Counted from the first letter of the stretch, positions 35,451 to 44,760 are shown. The stretch is DNA of 64,000 nt from Bradyrhizobium sp. CSA112 (GCF_029051645.1 NZ_JAACFS010000003.1:248001-312000), one strand, 5' to 3'. A program made the numbers and translations. Notes: generated by a model from the sequence alone, not told the origin.

Positions 35451-36332
35451 ATGCGGCACAAACTACGATCCGAGCGCAGCCAGCTCGAGTTGTTCCGTGC
35501 CTTGCCCAGCGACCTCGCGCCGCGCGACGCACAGGACTTGATGGCCTATCCGTTCTTCTCGCTCGCCAAGTCAAAGCGGGTCGTACCGATCGATTTCCGC
35601 GCGGGCGCAATCTCCATTCGCGTCGAAGCGGTGCCTGAACACGGCATGGCAACGATCTGGGATGCTGATGTTCTGATCTGGGCAGCCTCGCAAATTGTCG
35701 AGGCGCGCGATGCAGGCCTGAAAACCTCGCGCCTGATGGCGGCTACGCCTTACGAAATTCTGACCTTCGTTGGCCGCGGCACCAGCGCGCGCGACTACGA
35801 TCGCCTCAAGGCGGGCCTCGACCGATTGCAGGCGACCTCGGTGCTGACGTCGATCCGCCAGCCGGCAGAACGGCGGCGTCATCGTTTCTCCTGGATCAAC
35901 GAATGGAAAGAGACGGCCGATGCCAATGGGCGGCCGTTGGGCCTCGAACTGATCCTGCCGGATTGGTTCTATGCCGGCGTTATCGATGACGCGCTCGTGT
36001 TGAGAATCGATCGCGCCTATTTTGGTTTGACCGGCGGACTCGAGCGCTGGCTTTACCGGCTTGTCCGCAAGCACGGTGGTCGCCAGCAGGGCGGCTGGAG
36101 TTTTGATTTTCTGCATCTTCACGCCAAATCCGGCAGCCTCTCGCCGCTCAAACACTTTGCCTTTGACGTGCGCGAAATCGTTCGTCGCCAGACCTTGCCT
36201 GGCTATGAGCTCGTGATCACGCGCGACCCAAACGGCGTCGAACGTTTGAACTTTGCGCCCTGTTGCACCGATCCGTTCGAGGAGCGGCTTCGCAAGCGCG
36301 GGTTCGTGCCTCAAGCTGGAGATAAGCTGTGA
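35451..36332 (+). CDS. repA: Replication initiator protein A (RPA/RepA family)
   Basis: A 293-residue protein of the plasmid replication initiator A family (QLELFRALPSDLAPRDAQDL near the start, MAYPFFSLAKSKR, LTSIRQPAERRRHRFSWINE, LTGGLERWLYRLVRKHGG). It would bind iterons and open an origin, letting the excised element replicate. Three exact 18-base repeats begin six bases after its stop, fitting an adjacent origin. The start is TTG or ATG near 35451; the N-terminal RHKLRSERSQLE is family-like. Confidence 0.88.
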   Translation: MRHKLRSERSQLELFRALPSDLAPRDAQDLMAYPFFSLAKSKRVVPIDFRAGAISIRVEAVPEHGMATIWDADVLIWAASQIVEARDAGLKTSRLMAATPYEILTFVGRGTSARDYDRLKAGLDRLQATSVLTSIRQPAERRRHRFSWINEWKETADANGRPLGLELILPDWFYAGVIDDALVLRIDRAYFGLTGGLERWLYRLVRKHGGRQQGGWSFDFLHLHAKSGSLSPLKHFAFDVREIVRRQTLPGYELVITRDPNGVERLNFAPCCTDPFEERLRKRGFVPQAGDKL

Positions 36333-36337
36333 ATCAA

Positions 36338-36432
36338 CTCGTGCTATCGGGGACCACAACCCTCGTGCTATCGGGGACCGGATCCTCGTGCTATCGGGGA
36401 CCGGAATCGGTTTTAAGCGGTTGTTATCGGGC
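36338..36432. repeat. Iteron-like direct repeats, candidate replication origin
   Basis: CTCGTGCTATCGGGGACC occurs exactly at 36338-36355, 36362-36379 and 36385-36402, with unit spacing of 24 and 23 bases, close to two helical turns. A degenerate fourth unit (TTGTTATCGGGC) is at 36421-36432. The repeats begin just after the replication initiator stop and fit iterons of an oriV. The 244-base gap to the next gene is otherwise AT-richer than its surroundings. Confidence 0.8.
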
Positions 36433-36576
36433 GCATTCCAGCAGCCGTAACTCTTCTAACCAGAAATCCGTAGGATTTCTTCTAACGGACCGAGCCGTTT
36501 TCCTTACTGTTCATAACCGGCGCGATCTGGGTGCGCGCCTGCAAGCGTTGGACCTCCGGGTCGACGGAGCGGACGC

Positions 36577-37041
36577 ATGAGCGATCTCACGCATGTCGAG
36601 CTGCTCTGGCTTGAGAAAAGTATCGAGAACCGAATTCGTTTCGGCCACGTCGCCGAGGAGGGGATTCTCGATCGCAACAGGCGTGTCCTGTCATTCGCAC
36701 CCGGCAGCATCTTTGCGTTCGTGCGTTGGATGTCGGACGATTTTGGGACGGTCGTTTGCCGCATCGACATCTTGCGTGCGGTCGTAACCGGCCAACGCTG
36801 CTCGACTGTCCCTTATGTCAAACCCGGCGGCGAGATTCTCTTGCACCTTTCGGGCTGGCCAAAGGTTGAGCGTGTGTTGCAGTTGATTGATGCCGTCGAG
36901 GCCCTCGGCATCGATCCTGCCGACGCCGCGCCCGATTATTGGCATCACGTCCACAACCGTCTGTCCGTCAATGAAACCCCGCGCGCTTACACAAAGTCAC
37001 GCCATCAGGCCTGGCTCCATCGACGAAGAATCAGCCCGTGA
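36577..37041 (+). CDS. DUF2840 domain-containing protein
   Basis: A 154-residue protein matching DUF2840 (LTHVELLWLEKSIENRIRFG, FAPGSIFAFVRWMSDDFGT, ILLHLSGWPKVERVL). Its function is unknown. In this element family it precedes the traF peptidase gene, as here, where the GTG of traF overlaps its stop. A ParA gene is often found between the initiator and this gene in relatives but is absent here. Confidence 0.92.
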   Translation: MSDLTHVELLWLEKSIENRIRFGHVAEEGILDRNRRVLSFAPGSIFAFVRWMSDDFGTVVCRIDILRAVVTGQRCSTVPYVKPGGEILLHLSGWPKVERVLQLIDAVEALGIDPADAAPDYWHHVHNRLSVNETPRAYTKSRHQAWLHRRRISP

Positions 37042-37550
37042 CGACTCGAAACCGAATACTCACCATGACGATCGGTGCAGTTGCCATTCTCGTGGGGACG
37101 ATCGTTGTAGGGCCGTCTCCAATCTACATATGGAACAGTTCCGAGAGTGTCCCTGTCGGCCTCTATCGCTTGCACCCGGCCGGCAACTACTACGTCACCG
37201 AACTCGTCGCCGTTCAGCCGCCCGAACCGCTGGCGACCTATCTGGACCGAAATCGTTACCTGCCGCGGGGTGTTCCGATGTTGAAGCGTGTGCTGGCGCT
37301 TCCCGGACAAGCTGTCTGCAGAACCGGGAGCACCATTACGGTCGATGGCATCGAGATGGGCGAGGCGCGGGAGCGCGACAGTCGTGGCCGGCCGTTGCCG
37401 GCGTGGGAAGGATGCGACATCGTCGAAGACGGAAAGCTCTTCCTCATGAACTGGCAAGCCGCGAACTCTTTCGATGGGCGCTACTTCGGAATGACATCAG
37501 CGACGGCTGTCATCGGTCGCGTACGTCCCGTGTGGACTTGGGAGGATTGA
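37038..37550 (+). CDS. traF: TraF-type S26 signal peptidase of conjugation
   Basis: A 170-residue inner-membrane serine peptidase with a membrane anchor (residues 10-28), catalytic Ser37 (SESVPVG) and catalytic Lys83 (MLKRVLALPG). In RP4, TraF matures and cyclises the TrbC pilin, so the partner here is probably the TrbC product at 45726. The GTG start overlaps the DUF2840 stop. Confidence 0.93.
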   Translation: MTTRNRILTMTIGAVAILVGTIVVGPSPIYIWNSSESVPVGLYRLHPAGNYYVTELVAVQPPEPLATYLDRNRYLPRGVPMLKRVLALPGQAVCRTGSTITVDGIEMGEARERDSRGRPLPAWEGCDIVEDGKLFLMNWQAANSFDGRYFGMTSATAVIGRVRPVWTWED

Positions 37551-37552
37551 TC

Positions 37553-37930
37553 GTGCGTTCCGTGTGCGCCCTGTCTGCCTTTCCTCTGTTCGATCGGGGG
37601 CGGCACCATTCCTCCGTCCCGACCAACGCTGTAGCAGCCGCCGCGCGCAGCGGCCGTCCAGGGCGGCCGAACGGCCGGCGCGAAGCAGCTTCACCCTGGA
37701 TGGTCGCGAGCACGGTGGCATCTTCTGTTGGGATTGCCGCTTGTTGCGCTGTGGCGGCGGTCTTGTCTGCAGTTCTGACGGTTGCGTCCGCTGCCAATGA
37801 GCTGAATCGCATTCTGTCCAAGCTCTTCGCATTCTTGCCGGTGCGTGGTTCGGAGCAGGGGCAGACAGACCGCGGACGGCAAGGGAAAAGCGCCGCCTTC
37901 GGTCGGGCCCATTTGGTTGGTGGAGTTTAA
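37553..37930 (+). CDS. Hypothetical protein with one membrane segment
   Basis: A 125-residue frame beginning with GTG two bases after the traF stop, with a strong GGAGGA seven bases upstream. It has one hydrophobic segment (about residues 50-80, Ala/Val-rich) and charged ends. Related elements usually carry a lytic transglycosylase gene in this position; no such motif is seen here. The good ribosome site and coupling argue that it is translated. The product is not recognised. Confidence 0.45.
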   Translation: MRSVCALSAFPLFDRGRHHSSVPTNAVAAAARSGRPGRPNGRREAASPWMVASTVASSVGIAACCAVAAVLSAVLTVASAANELNRILSKLFAFLPVRGSEQGQTDRGRQGKSAAFGRAHLVGGV

Positions 37931-38037
37931 GTTTTGGGGGACGACTGGAATGGTCATGCCGTCGCTTCACCGGGAAATGTCAAGAAAATCAACGGATCGA
38001 GAGCGGCCCTTCTTAGCGCAAGTCGGCGGCTAGCATC

Positions 38038-39795
38038 ATGAGCCACGGCGATAATGACCTTCGCGTTCGCCCCGGCCGCATTCGCGACAGCGGGCGCCGC
38101 GTCTTGCGTCCGAAAAGCTTTGTCGGCCAGGTCATGCGAGCAGCGAAGAAGGCCGGACATGTCGGGGACAGTTTTGGACGCGGCAAGGGCGGCGCGAGCC
38201 GGTCCCGCTTTGGACGAGGCCGGCGTGCCGCGCTCTCCTTGTCATCGCTACCACCGGCCTCGCGACGAGTCGCAATGAAAGCGCGCGTGGTCCGACACCA
38301 CGGCACACGCTTTCGTTCAGCACCGCTGTTCAAGCATATCACCTATTTGAAGCGGGAGGGCGTGACGCGGGACGGTGCCGACGCCCGGATGTTCGACGCG
38401 AGATCGGATGTGGCGGATGAGCGCGCCTTTGTCGAACGCTGTGAGGACGACCGGCATCATTTCCGCTTCATCATATCTCCGGAGGATGCCGCCGAACTCG
38501 GCAATCTCCGTAGCTTCACGCGAGAGCTAATGGTCGACGTAGCAGCGGACCTCGAAACCAAACTGGACTGGATTGCGGTCGATCATTGGAATACCGACAA
38601 CCCCCATGTTCATGTCCTGATCCGCGGCCGCGACGCGAACGGCCAGGATTTGGTCATTAGTCGTGATTACATCAGCCGCGGCTTTCGGAATCGCGCCACC
38701 GAGCGCGTTACTCTCGAACTCGGGCCACGCAGCGAGCGAGAAATCCGATCTGCCCTGACGAGGGAGGTTGAGGCCGAGCGCTGGACGAGTCTAGATCAGG
38801 CGTTGCGTATTGCCGCCGACGAAGGGGCCGGCGTGGCGGACCTTCGACCAAATGCAACAGGTGAAGACCCCGAACTTCGCCGCCTGATGGTCGGCCGAGC
38901 AACCAGGCTGGAACGTTTCGGCCTTGCCGAGCAGATTGCACCCGGTTGCTGGACCCTCAAACCTGGTATCGAGGACAAGCTTCGTGATCTCTCGATTCGT
39001 CGCGATATCCTAAAGACCATGCATCGGGCTATCGCCGGCATCGGTCGCGATCCAGATGTCTCTGGCTTCGCCCTGCACGGCGATGAGCCGGCAGACGCAG
39101 TGGTTGGCCGCCTGGTCGAGCGCGGGCTGCATGACGAGCTGAAAGGTTCGGCCTATGCGATCATCGAGGGCGTCGATGGACGAACGCATCACATCAAGTT
39201 CACCGATCTGGAAATGACCGGCGATGCCATGCCCGGCGCGATCGTGGAGGCCCGGTCATACGAGGACGCGCAAGGCCGCAAACGCCTGGCGCTTGCCACG
39301 CGATCGGATCTCAGTATCGAGGCTCAGGTCACGGCGCAGGGGGCGACCTGGATCGATTGGCAGTTGCTTGTGCGTGATTCGGAGATCGGCGGCGCCGGTT
39401 TCGGAACAGCGGTGCAAGATGCGATGGAGCGCCGGATCGACCATCTCTCAAACGAAGGTCTCGCGCGGAGACAAGGGCAGCGCGTTATCTTCGCTCGCGA
39501 TCTCCTCAATACTTTAAGGAAACGAGACCTTGAAGCGGCTGCATCGAGGCTCTCGGCCGAGACCGGACTGCTCTATCATCCCTCGTCTGAAGGTGAGCAT
39601 GTCGCGGGTATCTATCGTCAACGCGTAACGCTGGCATCGGGACGGTTTGCCATGATCGACGATAGATTTGGATTCCAGCTTGTACCTTGGCGACCGGCGC
39701 TGGAGGAGCATCTTGGTCGGGAGGTGTCAGGCATCGCAACGAAAGGGGGCGGCGTGACCTGGACCATCGGAAGGAAAATTGGTCTCGGAATTTGA
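38038..39795 (+). CDS. Relaxase (VirD2-like, DUF3363)
   Basis: A 585-residue DNA-nicking relaxase. The HUH metal site is DHWNTDNPHVHVLIRG with His183, His190 and His192. A likely nucleophile is Tyr103 (KHITYLKREG). The N-terminal 80 residues are basic (GRGKGG, GRGRR) and the C-terminal part is the DUF3363 extension. It would cut oriT, stay covalently bound to the strand and be delivered by TraG. ATG 38038 is used; no strong ribosome site is visible. A GC hairpin follows the gene. Confidence 0.92.
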   Translation: MSHGDNDLRVRPGRIRDSGRRVLRPKSFVGQVMRAAKKAGHVGDSFGRGKGGASRSRFGRGRRAALSLSSLPPASRRVAMKARVVRHHGTRFRSAPLFKHITYLKREGVTRDGADARMFDARSDVADERAFVERCEDDRHHFRFIISPEDAAELGNLRSFTRELMVDVAADLETKLDWIAVDHWNTDNPHVHVLIRGRDANGQDLVISRDYISRGFRNRATERVTLELGPRSEREIRSALTREVEAERWTSLDQALRIAADEGAGVADLRPNATGEDPELRRLMVGRATRLERFGLAEQIAPGCWTLKPGIEDKLRDLSIRRDILKTMHRAIAGIGRDPDVSGFALHGDEPADAVVGRLVERGLHDELKGSAYAIIEGVDGRTHHIKFTDLEMTGDAMPGAIVEARSYEDAQGRKRLALATRSDLSIEAQVTAQGATWIDWQLLVRDSEIGGAGFGTAVQDAMERRIDHLSNEGLARRQGQRVIFARDLLNTLRKRDLEAAASRLSAETGLLYHPSSEGEHVAGIYRQRVTLASGRFAMIDDRFGFQLVPWRPALEEHLGREVSGIATKGGGVTWTIGRKIGLGI

Positions 39796-39922
39796 TCCGG
39801 ACGCGCCACGCATTTCGGCGTGCGAACTCTGCGTCGTGCCGCTACTCCAAGGCACTCACAGGGCTGAGTCAGTTTCTGTATCCGGATCTATCCGAACATA
39901 CGACGACAGCAATTGAGAGATT

Positions 39923-39947
39923 GCCCGGCGACCGGGCGTAGCTCCTT
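39923..39947 (+). terminator. Possible terminator after the relaxase gene
   Basis: GCCCGG and CCGGGC form a six-base stem around CGA, followed after seven bases by a short T run. It lies 128 bases after the relaxase stop. The 39796-40057 gap may also hold oriT, but no known nic sequence was found. Confidence 0.35.
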
Positions 39948-40057
39948 TTGTAGGTCACGTTCGTGGCGGTCGAGGTACTTTCGGCAGTTGCCGAATTTCC
40001 GATCCCAAGGTGCCCGCTGCAAGCGCAGTTCAATAGCGTTTCAAACAAGGTCCAAGC

Positions 40058-40639
40058 ATGAAGCCCAGGATTGGCGTCTACCTATCTGAACAGATGGCCG
40101 CACGGCTAACGGCGGCGGCCAAGCGTCCCGGTGCCAGCAAATCAGCGCTTGTTGAGGCCGCGCTCGCTCAGTTCCTGGGTGCTGACGACGACACTGATAA
40201 CCTCTCGGTGGACCATCGCCTTACCCTTATAGGCCGCCAACTCGAGCAACTCGATCGCGATCTTAGAATCGTAAACGAGACTGTCACGCTTCAGGCCCGA
40301 TACCACCTTGCAGTGACGCCACCGCTGCCGGCCGCCGCTCTGCGCACTGCCTGCATGCTAGGGGCGGAACGCTTTGACGAATTTGCCGCACAAGTCGGGC
40401 GACGCGTTCATTTGGGAACATCTCTCATGCAGGAGACGATAGATCGGATCGGTACGACGAAACGGGATACGCAGGCTAGCGTCGTCGGGGAGGGGATGCC
40501 AGCACCGTACTCCCCAGCTCAAGAGCCAGATGTCCGCGCGTCAAGTCAGCTTGGCAGTGATGCACACAACCCCGCTGCCGTTCGGGAGGGCGGCAGCTTG
40601 ATCAACTTTCCAGGCAAGGCGGGGATACCTCTGCACTAA
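40058..40639 (+). CDS. CopG-like ribbon-helix-helix protein, first copy
   Basis: A 193-residue protein with an N-terminal ribbon-helix-helix-like region (IGVYLSEQMAARLTAAAKRP, SKSALVEAALAQFL) and a helical part (RQLEQLDRDLRIVNETVTLQ). It shares plan and residues (RL..LVE.ALA.FL, then TPPLP) with the CopG-like protein at 44194. Such proteins may act as relaxosome accessory factors or repressors. The C-terminal 50 residues look disordered. Spacing suggests it is co-transcribed with the MFS gene downstream. Confidence 0.7.
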   Translation: MKPRIGVYLSEQMAARLTAAAKRPGASKSALVEAALAQFLGADDDTDNLSVDHRLTLIGRQLEQLDRDLRIVNETVTLQARYHLAVTPPLPAAALRTACMLGAERFDEFAAQVGRRVHLGTSLMQETIDRIGTTKRDTQASVVGEGMPAPYSPAQEPDVRASSQLGSDAHNPAAVREGGSLINFPGKAGIPLH

Positions 40640-40658
40640 GGTCGCCACGACCTGGGAA

Positions 40659-40682
40659 ATCGCTCGCGCAAATTCGAGCGAT
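40659..40682. promoter_or_regulatory. Perfect palindrome before the MFS gene
   Basis: ATCGCTCG (40659-40666) and CGAGCGAT (40675-40682) are inverted arms with an eight-base spacer, three bases before the TTG start of the transporter gene. It could be an operator or an RNA hairpin hiding the ribosome site. Confidence 0.45.
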
Positions 40683-40685
40683 CAG

Positions 40686-42020
40686 TTGCGACGATCTGGA
40701 GCGTCTCAGGACGCGAGTTCACGCCGACCTGCTGGAAACCTGACAACAAACTGGCGTCTTATTCTGTGCGTGTTCCTGCCGTTCGTTGCCGCCTATTACC
40801 TTGCGTTTCTGTTCCGGACTATCAATGCGACGATCGCGAACCCGCTTGCGTCGGAATTTGGCCTCGGCGCCGGCGATCTTGGCCTGCTGACGTCGGTGTA
40901 CTTCCTGACTTTCGCCGCTGCTCAGATTCCGATCGCCATCTTATTAGACCGATACGGCCCGAGACGAATCCAGTGTGCTGTGTTGGTCGCCGCAGCGCTG
41001 GGCGCGGCGTTATTTGCTGTCTCGAACAATTATTTCCTGCTCCTCGGCGGCCGGGCGCTGATCGGTCTAGGCGTCGCCGCGGCATTGACGGCTGGCTTGA
41101 AGGCCCTCGTTCTCTGGTTTCCCGCGGAGCGTATCCCGCTGCTCAACGGTCTGATGATCATGTTGGGGGCCTTGGGCGCCCTGACGGCAACGCTGCCCGC
41201 CGCAAACCTACTGGATTCGATTGGTTGGCGAGGGTTGTTTGAGCTACTCGCAGTGGCGTCGGCTGGATGCGCTCTTATTATCTACGTCGTCGTGCCTGAG
41301 GCGCCGGCTGCAAGCGATGCGACCGCCAACAGTATAACGACGGTTTACGCCGACCCGCGCTTTTGGCGCCTGGCTCCGCTTTCGGCGACCTGTATCGGAA
41401 CCGCTTGGGCGTTGCAGGGACTATGGGTGGCGCCATGGCTCAGCGATGTCGAAGGGCTCGACCGGACCGGAGTGCTCCGGCATTTGTTCGTCATGGCAGT
41501 CGCATTAGGTGTGGGGGCGCTTCTATTGGGTGTCGCGGTCGATTGGTTGGGCCGGCGCGGTGTCGGACCGAGGGTGCCATTGGGCGTCGTCGCTGTGGTA
41601 TTCATTGCGGCTCAACTGACGCTGATCTTCCGGTTGCCCATTCCCTCGTATCTTCCATGGGCCGTCGTCGCGGCGGTCTGTACTGCGACCGTTCTCAGTT
41701 ATGCGATCCTGGCCGAGTATTTTCCCAAGGAAATTGCTGGAAGGGCCAATGCGGCGCTGAACGTGCTCCACATCGGTGGTGCGTTTTTCGTGCAGTATAT
41801 GACTGGCATGGTGGTTCAGCTCTGGACCCCTATAGAGGGGCACTACCCTGAGGTTGCCTACAAAACGGCGTTTACCGTCAATGTCGGCCTCCAGGTCGCA
41901 GCAGGCATCTGGTTTGCTTTACCTTGGATTTTGCCACGCGGTCGCACGCGATGGCGATACCATGCGGCGCATAGCAGTTGCTATGTGCTCTCAGGGCGCG
42001 TCAGGGCTGGCCATGCTTGA
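40686..42020 (+). CDS. MFS transporter
   Basis: A 444-residue major facilitator with about 12 hydrophobic segments. The segment 2-3 loop motif is DRYGPRR (like the family's GxxxDRxGRR), and an equivalent loop in the second half is DWLGRRGVGPR. The resemblance is to nitrate/anion or organic-acid type MFS proteins, but the substrate is not clear. No ATG is available; a TTG at 40686 is the nominal start. The end (RGRTRWRYHAAHSS onward) is unusual. It sits between a CopG-like gene and traG, a place normally free of cargo, so it is probably an insertion. Confidence 0.85.
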   Translation: MRRSGASQDASSRRPAGNLTTNWRLILCVFLPFVAAYYLAFLFRTINATIANPLASEFGLGAGDLGLLTSVYFLTFAAAQIPIAILLDRYGPRRIQCAVLVAAALGAALFAVSNNYFLLLGGRALIGLGVAAALTAGLKALVLWFPAERIPLLNGLMIMLGALGALTATLPAANLLDSIGWRGLFELLAVASAGCALIIYVVVPEAPAASDATANSITTVYADPRFWRLAPLSATCIGTAWALQGLWVAPWLSDVEGLDRTGVLRHLFVMAVALGVGALLLGVAVDWLGRRGVGPRVPLGVVAVVFIAAQLTLIFRLPIPSYLPWAVVAAVCTATVLSYAILAEYFPKEIAGRANAALNVLHIGGAFFVQYMTGMVVQLWTPIEGHYPEVAYKTAFTVNVGLQVAAGIWFALPWILPRGRTRWRYHAAHSSCYVLSGRVRAGHA

Positions 42021-42180
42021 CAAGGCCATGACGGCCCGAATTTCAGATGAGCGAGCTGTTTGTAGGATGCTTTCGGTTCGGGTAGACCGGCCGATTTGTT
42101 CGCAGGAATGCGCAGGAATGCGCTGACCATTCCAAAAGGCTTGTACGAGGGGGTGCGGATCGTCTGATCTGCTGGTGCCC

Positions 42181-44184
42181 ATGTCTGCCACCAAAATTCT
42201 CTGGGACCAGATTCTCGTCGTCTTCACCATTGTGCTGGTCACGATGTGGGCCGCGACGCAGTGGACCGCGTGGCGGCTTGGCTATCAGCCCCAACTCGGC
42301 GAACCCTGGTTTGAGCTTGCGTATGGTGTTCCCGTCTATTTTCCACCGTCCTTCCTTTGGTGGTGGTTTGCCTACGATGCCTATGCACCTGACGTGTTCG
42401 TCGAAGGAGCATGCGTTGCGGCATCGGGCGGGATCATTTCCATTGTGGTCGCATTTGCGATGTCGGTGTGGCGGGCTCGTGAGGCGAAGACGGCCGCGAC
42501 ATACGGTTCCGCGCGTTGGGCGAAGGGACCTGAGATTCGACGCGCGGGCTTCGTCGGGCCGGACGGAGTGATCCTCGGGCGTTTCGAGAGACGTTATCTG
42601 CGGCACGACGGACCGGAGCATGTGCTGTGCTTCGCGCCGACCCGATCAGGGAAGGGCGTCGGACTCGTTGTGCCTACACTCCTGACTTGGCCAGGAAGCT
42701 GCATTGTCCATGACATCAAGGGTGAAAACTGGACCCTGACGTCAGGCTTTCGGGCCCGGCACGGCCGGGTGCTGTTGTTTGATCCAACCAATTCTGAGAG
42801 CGCGGCCTACAATCCTCTTTTGGAGGTGAGGCGAGGGGAATGGGAGGTCCGCGACGTCCAAAATGTCGCTGATGTACTGGTTGACCCGGAAGGATCGCTT
42901 GAACGGCGTAATCACTGGGAGAAGACCAGCCACGCCTTGCTGGTCGGAGCTATCCTTCACGTTCTGTATGTGGAACAGGACAAGACACTTGCGGGCGTCG
43001 CGAGCTTTCTGTCCGATCCGAAGCGTCCGATCGAAACAACGCTTCGCGCGATGATGACTACGCGGCACCTTGGCGAAGCCGGGACGCATCCAGTGATCGC
43101 TTCTGCGGCGAGGGAGTTGTTAAACAAGAGCGAGAACGAGCGATCAGGCGTACTATCGACGGCGATGTCGTTCCTGGGTCTCTATCGCGATCCCGTCGTT
43201 GCCCAGGTAACACGCCGCTGCGATTGGCGAATCCGCGATCTCATAGAGGATGACCGGCCAACGACGCTCTATCTCGTTGTACCGCCGTCTGACATCAGTC
43301 GCACCAAGCCCTTGGTGCGGCTCGTGCTAAATCAGATCGGTCGCCGTCTCACTGAAGACCTCCATGCCAAGGGCCGTCGGCATCGCCTGCTGTTCATGCT
43401 CGATGAGTTTCCGGCGCTTGGAAGACTTGACTTCTTCGAGTCCGCGCTTGCCTTCATGGCTGGCTATGGACTCAAGAGTTTTCTCATCGCCCAATCTCTC
43501 AATCAGATCGAGAAGGCCTATGGGCCAAACAACGCGATCCTCGACAACTGTCATGTCCGCGTTTGCTTTGCGACCAATGACGAGCGCACCGCCAAACGGA
43601 TTTCGGACGCGCTTGGGACTGCCACGGAACTGCGAGCAATGAAGAACTATGCTGGTCACAGGCTAAGCCCCTGGCTCGGCCATCTCATGGTTTCTCGGCA
43701 GGAGACGGCGCGGCCTTTGCTCACGCCGGGCGAGGTGATGCAGCTTCCACCTGACGATCAGTTGGTGCTGGTTTCGGGTGCGCCTCCAATCCGCGCAAAA
43801 AAGGCGAGGTATTTTGAGGATCAACGCCTGGCTGAGCGTGTGCTGCCGCCGCCGGAATCATCCACCCGCGACCGCGAGGCCAGCGCTCGGCCGGATGATT
43901 GGAGCCGGTTACCAAACTCACCGAATAGCAGTGCTGGCAAGCCAGAAATCCTGTCGGATGGCCGACGATCGTTCGATGATCCCGCAAATTCCGGCATTCG
44001 TCGCGAGCCGGAGCTTCCCAAGCATGAAGATATCGCACCAGACGTTTTGAAGCCTCCGCCTGAGTTCGACTTTATGGAAGACGAGGACGACGGTGACCCT
44101 GTGCGGGCTCGCGCGATGCGCAAGAATGCCGTCGGGCTGGCACGCCAAGCCGCGATGGACCCGGACGATGGACTCGAGCTCTAG
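42181..44184 (+). CDS. traG: Type IV coupling protein TraG/VirD4
   Basis: A 667-residue inner-membrane ATPase with two N-terminal membrane regions (about 8-25 and 75-95), Walker A APTRSGKGV (152-160) and Walker B LLFMLDEFPALG (about 400). It links the relaxase-DNA complex to the Trb channel. ATG 42181 is chosen over a GTG six bases upstream. The Pro/Asp-rich C-terminal 90 residues look disordered. It begins the tight transfer operon that runs to trbI. Confidence 0.96.
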   Translation: MSATKILWDQILVVFTIVLVTMWAATQWTAWRLGYQPQLGEPWFELAYGVPVYFPPSFLWWWFAYDAYAPDVFVEGACVAASGGIISIVVAFAMSVWRAREAKTAATYGSARWAKGPEIRRAGFVGPDGVILGRFERRYLRHDGPEHVLCFAPTRSGKGVGLVVPTLLTWPGSCIVHDIKGENWTLTSGFRARHGRVLLFDPTNSESAAYNPLLEVRRGEWEVRDVQNVADVLVDPEGSLERRNHWEKTSHALLVGAILHVLYVEQDKTLAGVASFLSDPKRPIETTLRAMMTTRHLGEAGTHPVIASAARELLNKSENERSGVLSTAMSFLGLYRDPVVAQVTRRCDWRIRDLIEDDRPTTLYLVVPPSDISRTKPLVRLVLNQIGRRLTEDLHAKGRRHRLLFMLDEFPALGRLDFFESALAFMAGYGLKSFLIAQSLNQIEKAYGPNNAILDNCHVRVCFATNDERTAKRISDALGTATELRAMKNYAGHRLSPWLGHLMVSRQETARPLLTPGEVMQLPPDDQLVLVSGAPPIRAKKARYFEDQRLAERVLPPPESSTRDREASARPDDWSRLPNSPNSSAGKPEILSDGRRSFDDPANSGIRREPELPKHEDIAPDVLKPPPEFDFMEDEDDGDPVRARAMRKNAVGLARQAAMDPDDGLEL

Positions 44185-44193
44185 GGTGAGATA

Positions 44194-44628
44194 GTGCGGA
44201 CAAAACATACGTTTCGCTTGCCTCCGGACCTTGCGGTCAGGCTCGCCGATCATGCAAGCCGCAAGCGGGTGCCCCAGGCGCTTGTCGTCGAAACCGCACT
44301 GGCCTCATTCCTGTCGCCGGACAATTCCGAGCGGATGGAGGCCGCACTCGGCCGTCGCCTTGACCGGTTGACCAGGCAGGTCGAGCGGCTCGAACGCCAC
44401 ATCACGATCTCGAATGAGGCCTTGGCCTTGTTCGTACGGTTCTGGCTGACGGCAACGCCGCCGCTGCCCGACACGGCGCAAGCCGCCGCAAAGGCCAAGG
44501 GCCGGGAACGATATGAGGGCTTTGTCGAGGCACTCGGGCGCCGGCTAGCCAGAGGCCAGACCCTCGCTCAAGAGGTCTCGCTCGACGTCGAGCCGGCCAA
44601 GGCGTCGCCAATCATTCCTCAAGAGTGA
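44194..44628 (+). CDS. CopG-like ribbon-helix-helix protein, second copy
   Basis: A 144-residue protein with an N-terminal DNA-binding region (FRLPPDLAVRLADHASRKRV, LVVETALASFL) and a helical segment (RRLDRLTRQVERLERHITIS). This is the copy expected between traG and trbB in the element family. The GTG start lies nine bases after the traG stop. It resembles the protein at 40058. Confidence 0.8.
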   Translation: MRTKHTFRLPPDLAVRLADHASRKRVPQALVVETALASFLSPDNSERMEAALGRRLDRLTRQVERLERHITISNEALALFVRFWLTATPPLPDTAQAAAKAKGRERYEGFVEALGRRLARGQTLAQEVSLDVEPAKASPIIPQE

Positions 44629-44760
44629 TTTCGCAGGCTTTTTCTTTTGCTACGCCACGGCACGCTGCCCGATCTGATCTTGTTGCGCGGACACGCTACC
44701 TGCCTTTTCTACTAACCCCGTCGCTGAGCCATTTTCGCACTCGGCGTCTTGGGGGCGTTG

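Noticed and set aside
36329..36580. An 83-codon frame starting at the end of the replication initiator
   Set aside because: Most of it is a translation of the iteron-like repeats (repeated LVLSG), so it is non-coding repeat DNA.
36887..37552. Upstream extension of the frame that ends at 37930
   Set aside because: It runs through the DUF2840 and traF genes in another phase; only the part from the GTG at 37553 has a ribosome site.
39796..40057. An oriT nic site between the relaxase gene and the first CopG-like gene
   Set aside because: The position is plausible, but no sequence close to the known IncP or Ti nic consensus was found, so it is not called.
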